From contig CAMLIT010000107.1 in the NCBI GenBank assembly GCA_946480295.1, positions 1 through 14,686 of the forward strand: 14,686 bases of DNA, given 5' to 3'. The notes below the pieces were generated by a model that was not told the origin of the DNA, made no database searches, and saw only the letters and a program-made list of their open reading frames with translations. The first letter of the stretch is position 1. Each line of letters opens with the position of its first letter. Positions 13,611-14,686 of this stretch are shown here, piece after piece. The DNA comes from an uncultured Gemmatimonadota bacterium. GTDB lineage: Bacteria > Gemmatimonadota > Gemmatimonadetes > Gemmatimonadales > Gemmatimonadaceae. The position numbers and the translations under genes were made by a program.

Positions 13611-14108
13611 GTGGTCGTGATGGGGGTGGCCGGCGCCGGGAAGACCACCGTCGGCCGCGCGCTCGCCGCGTCGCTCGGCTGGGACTTCCACGACGCCGAC
13701 GACTTCCACTCGGCGGCGAACGTGGCGAAGATGCGCGCCGGCACGCCGCTCACCGACGCGGATCGCGCGCCCTGGCTCGACGCGCTGCGCGCGCTGCTGG
13801 CGCGGCATCTCGACGCGCGCACCCCGATGGTCCTCGCCTGCTCGGCGCTGCGCGCCGCCTATCGACGCGCGCTGCGCCCGGACGACGCGTCGGAGGGCAG
13901 CATGGCGTTCGTGCAGCTCGACGTCTCGCCCCTGGTCGCGGAGCGCCGGCTCGCGGCGCGCCGCGGGCACTACATGCCGGCGACGCTCGTCGCCAGCCAG
14001 TTCGCCACGCTCGAGGAGCCCGGCGATGCGCTCCGGCTCGACGGCGCGCGCCCGGTGCCGGAGCTCGTCTCGCAGATCGTCGACCGTCTCGCCCTGCGGC
14101 GCGCCTGA
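13611..14108 (+). CDS. gntK: gluconokinase (GntK type)
   Basis: 165-residue cytoplasmic kinase phosphorylating gluconate with ATP to 6-phosphogluconate, the entry to the pentose phosphate and Entner-Doudoroff routes. Walker A GVAGAGKTT is at residues 5-13, DFHDADDFHS (25-34) matches the substrate-side motif, GTPLTDADRAPWL (44-56) and ACSALRAAYR (76-85) are family signatures, and LAARRGHYMPATLVASQFATLEEP (114-137) is the lid/C-terminal hallmark. The start is not certain: GTG 13611 gives the normal family length and matches the shift to strongly G/C-ended codons; GTG 13617 and ATG 13620 are close alternatives, and GTG 13509 would add 34 disordered residues. No ribosome site is obvious. It is divergent from gntP and 31 bases upstream of the GH3 gene, so probably co-transcribed with it. 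Confidence 0.87.
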   Translation: MVVMGVAGAGKTTVGRALAASLGWDFHDADDFHSAANVAKMRAGTPLTDADRAPWLDALRALLARHLDARTPMVLACSALRAAYRRALRPDDASEGSMAFVQLDVSPLVAERRLAARRGHYMPATLVASQFATLEEPGDALRLDGARPVPELVSQIVDRLALRRA

Positions 14109-14139
14109 GCGCCACCCGCTCTCAACCTTCGAGGATTAC

Positions 14140-14686
14140 GTGAGGATCGTTCCACCGCGCCCCCGCACGCTCGCCGTCGCCCTCGGCATCACCGCCGTCG
14201 CGTCGCTCGCGCCGCACGTCGCCGTCGCCCAGTCGCTCCCCTGGCTGGGCGCGCGGCGCACGCCCGCCGAGCGCACCGCGCTGCTCCTCCACGCGATGAC
14301 GCTCGACGAGAAGTTCGAGCAGCTCGTCGGCGCGCCGGGGACCGTCCCCGAGCTCCCGCAGTGCTACGGCGCGCGCCACGTCCCCGGGATCGCGCGCCTC
14401 CACATCCCCACGCTGCGCATAACGAACGGGCCGGTCGGCGTCGGGCAGAACGACTGCGTCCCGCCCTCGCAGCCGCGGCTGCCGATGTCCGCGCTCGGGA
14501 GCCGGCAGTCGGCGCCGGCGACGGCGCTCCCCTCGGGGATGGCGGTGGCCGCGTCGTTCGATCCGGCGGTCGCCGCGCGCTTCGGCGACGTCATCGGCAC
14601 CGAGGCGCGCGCGCTCGCGCTGCACGTCCTGGAGGGCCCGGGGCTCAACCTCGCCCGCGTGCCGGAGGGCGGGCGCAACTTCGAGT
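14140..14686 (+). CDS. secreted glycoside hydrolase family 3 protein (3' end missing)
   Basis: The first 182 residues of a GH3 glycosidase (beta-glucosidase/xylosidase-type family); the gene runs past the window end. The GTG at 14140 has GAGGA at 14131-14135. Residues 1-30 form a Sec signal peptide ending AVA before Gln31. The mature part opens with TPAERTALLLHAMTLDEKFEQLVG, the usual first helices of the TIM-barrel domain, and then RITNGPVGVGQND (93-105), LPSGMAVAASFD (130-141), and GPGLNLARVPEGGRNFE (166-182), a strong GH3 signature. The nucleophile Asp and the second domain lie outside. Asn96 lies where many GH3 proteins have Asp in the DGP motif. Cys75 and Cys106 could pair. It follows gntK by 31 bases, probably in one unit. 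Confidence 0.85.
   Translation, partial: MRIVPPRPRTLAVALGITAVASLAPHVAVAQSLPWLGARRTPAERTALLLHAMTLDEKFEQLVGAPGTVPELPQCYGARHVPGIARLHIPTLRITNGPVGVGQNDCVPPSQPRLPMSALGSRQSAPATALPSGMAVAASFDPAVAARFGDVIGTEARALALHVLEGPGLNLARVPEGGRNFE

Noticed and set aside
11904..13970. A 688-codon open frame on - across gntP and antisense gntK
   Set aside because: Low-complexity Arg/Gly/Ala composition with no domain. GntP in the adjacent frame is unmistakable.

Overview
This is a GC-rich window (mostly above about 70% G+C, with third codon positions almost all G or C) from a Gram-negative bacterium. Supporting signs are an outer-membrane FadL/OmpP1-type beta-barrel, a lipoprotein, Tat and Sec export signals, secreted carbohydrate-active enzymes of the DUF1080, GH43 and GH3 types, and intergenic palindromes. 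The mix would suit a soil Gemmatimonadota (Gemmatimonas/Gemmatirosa-like) chromosome. That placement is an inference from gene content and style, not proven by a marker gene. No rRNA, tRNA, CRISPR array or transposase was seen.

Layout. 1-1603 (+): the end of an ABC permease gene and its overlapping ATPase gene (uncharacterised COG4120/COG1101-type importer; the binding protein would lie upstream). 1620-2309 (-): a METTL-like class I methyltransferase. 2310-2538: a shared divergent control region of lower G+C (53% over 2311-2450, counted by hand) with a perfect small palindrome. 2539-2904 (+): a HigA2/HTH_37-type regulator with no toxin gene beside it. 2905-3152: a cluster of repeats including a very long hairpin. 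3153-5677 (-): a two-gene unit, an unknown exported protein followed by a FadL-family porin. 5835-6047 (-): a 70-residue lipoprotein, divergent from 6250-7920 (+), a UbiB/ABC1-family atypical kinase. 7970-9547 (-): a tight pair, a NadR-like NMN adenylyltransferase/ribosylnicotinamide kinase followed by a DUF4256 protein.

9888-14686 is a sugar-use region. It holds a Tat-exported GH43 glycosidase and a DUF1080 (3-keto-glycoside hydrolase-type) protein on +, a strong hairpin, then on - a 31-residue single-helix membrane peptide downstream of a GntP gluconate permease. Divergent from gntP are a GntK gluconokinase and a GH3 glycosidase gene cut by the window end. Read together, extracytoplasmic enzymes release or process sugars (including possibly oxidised ones), GntP imports gluconate-like acids, and GntK phosphorylates gluconate to 6-phosphogluconate. 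The grouping is seen in the sequence; joint function is inferred.

The least explained items are the 31-residue membrane peptide beside gntP, the NadR-DUF4256 pairing, the solitary antitoxin-like regulator with its palindrome, and the long hairpin/repeat cluster after it.
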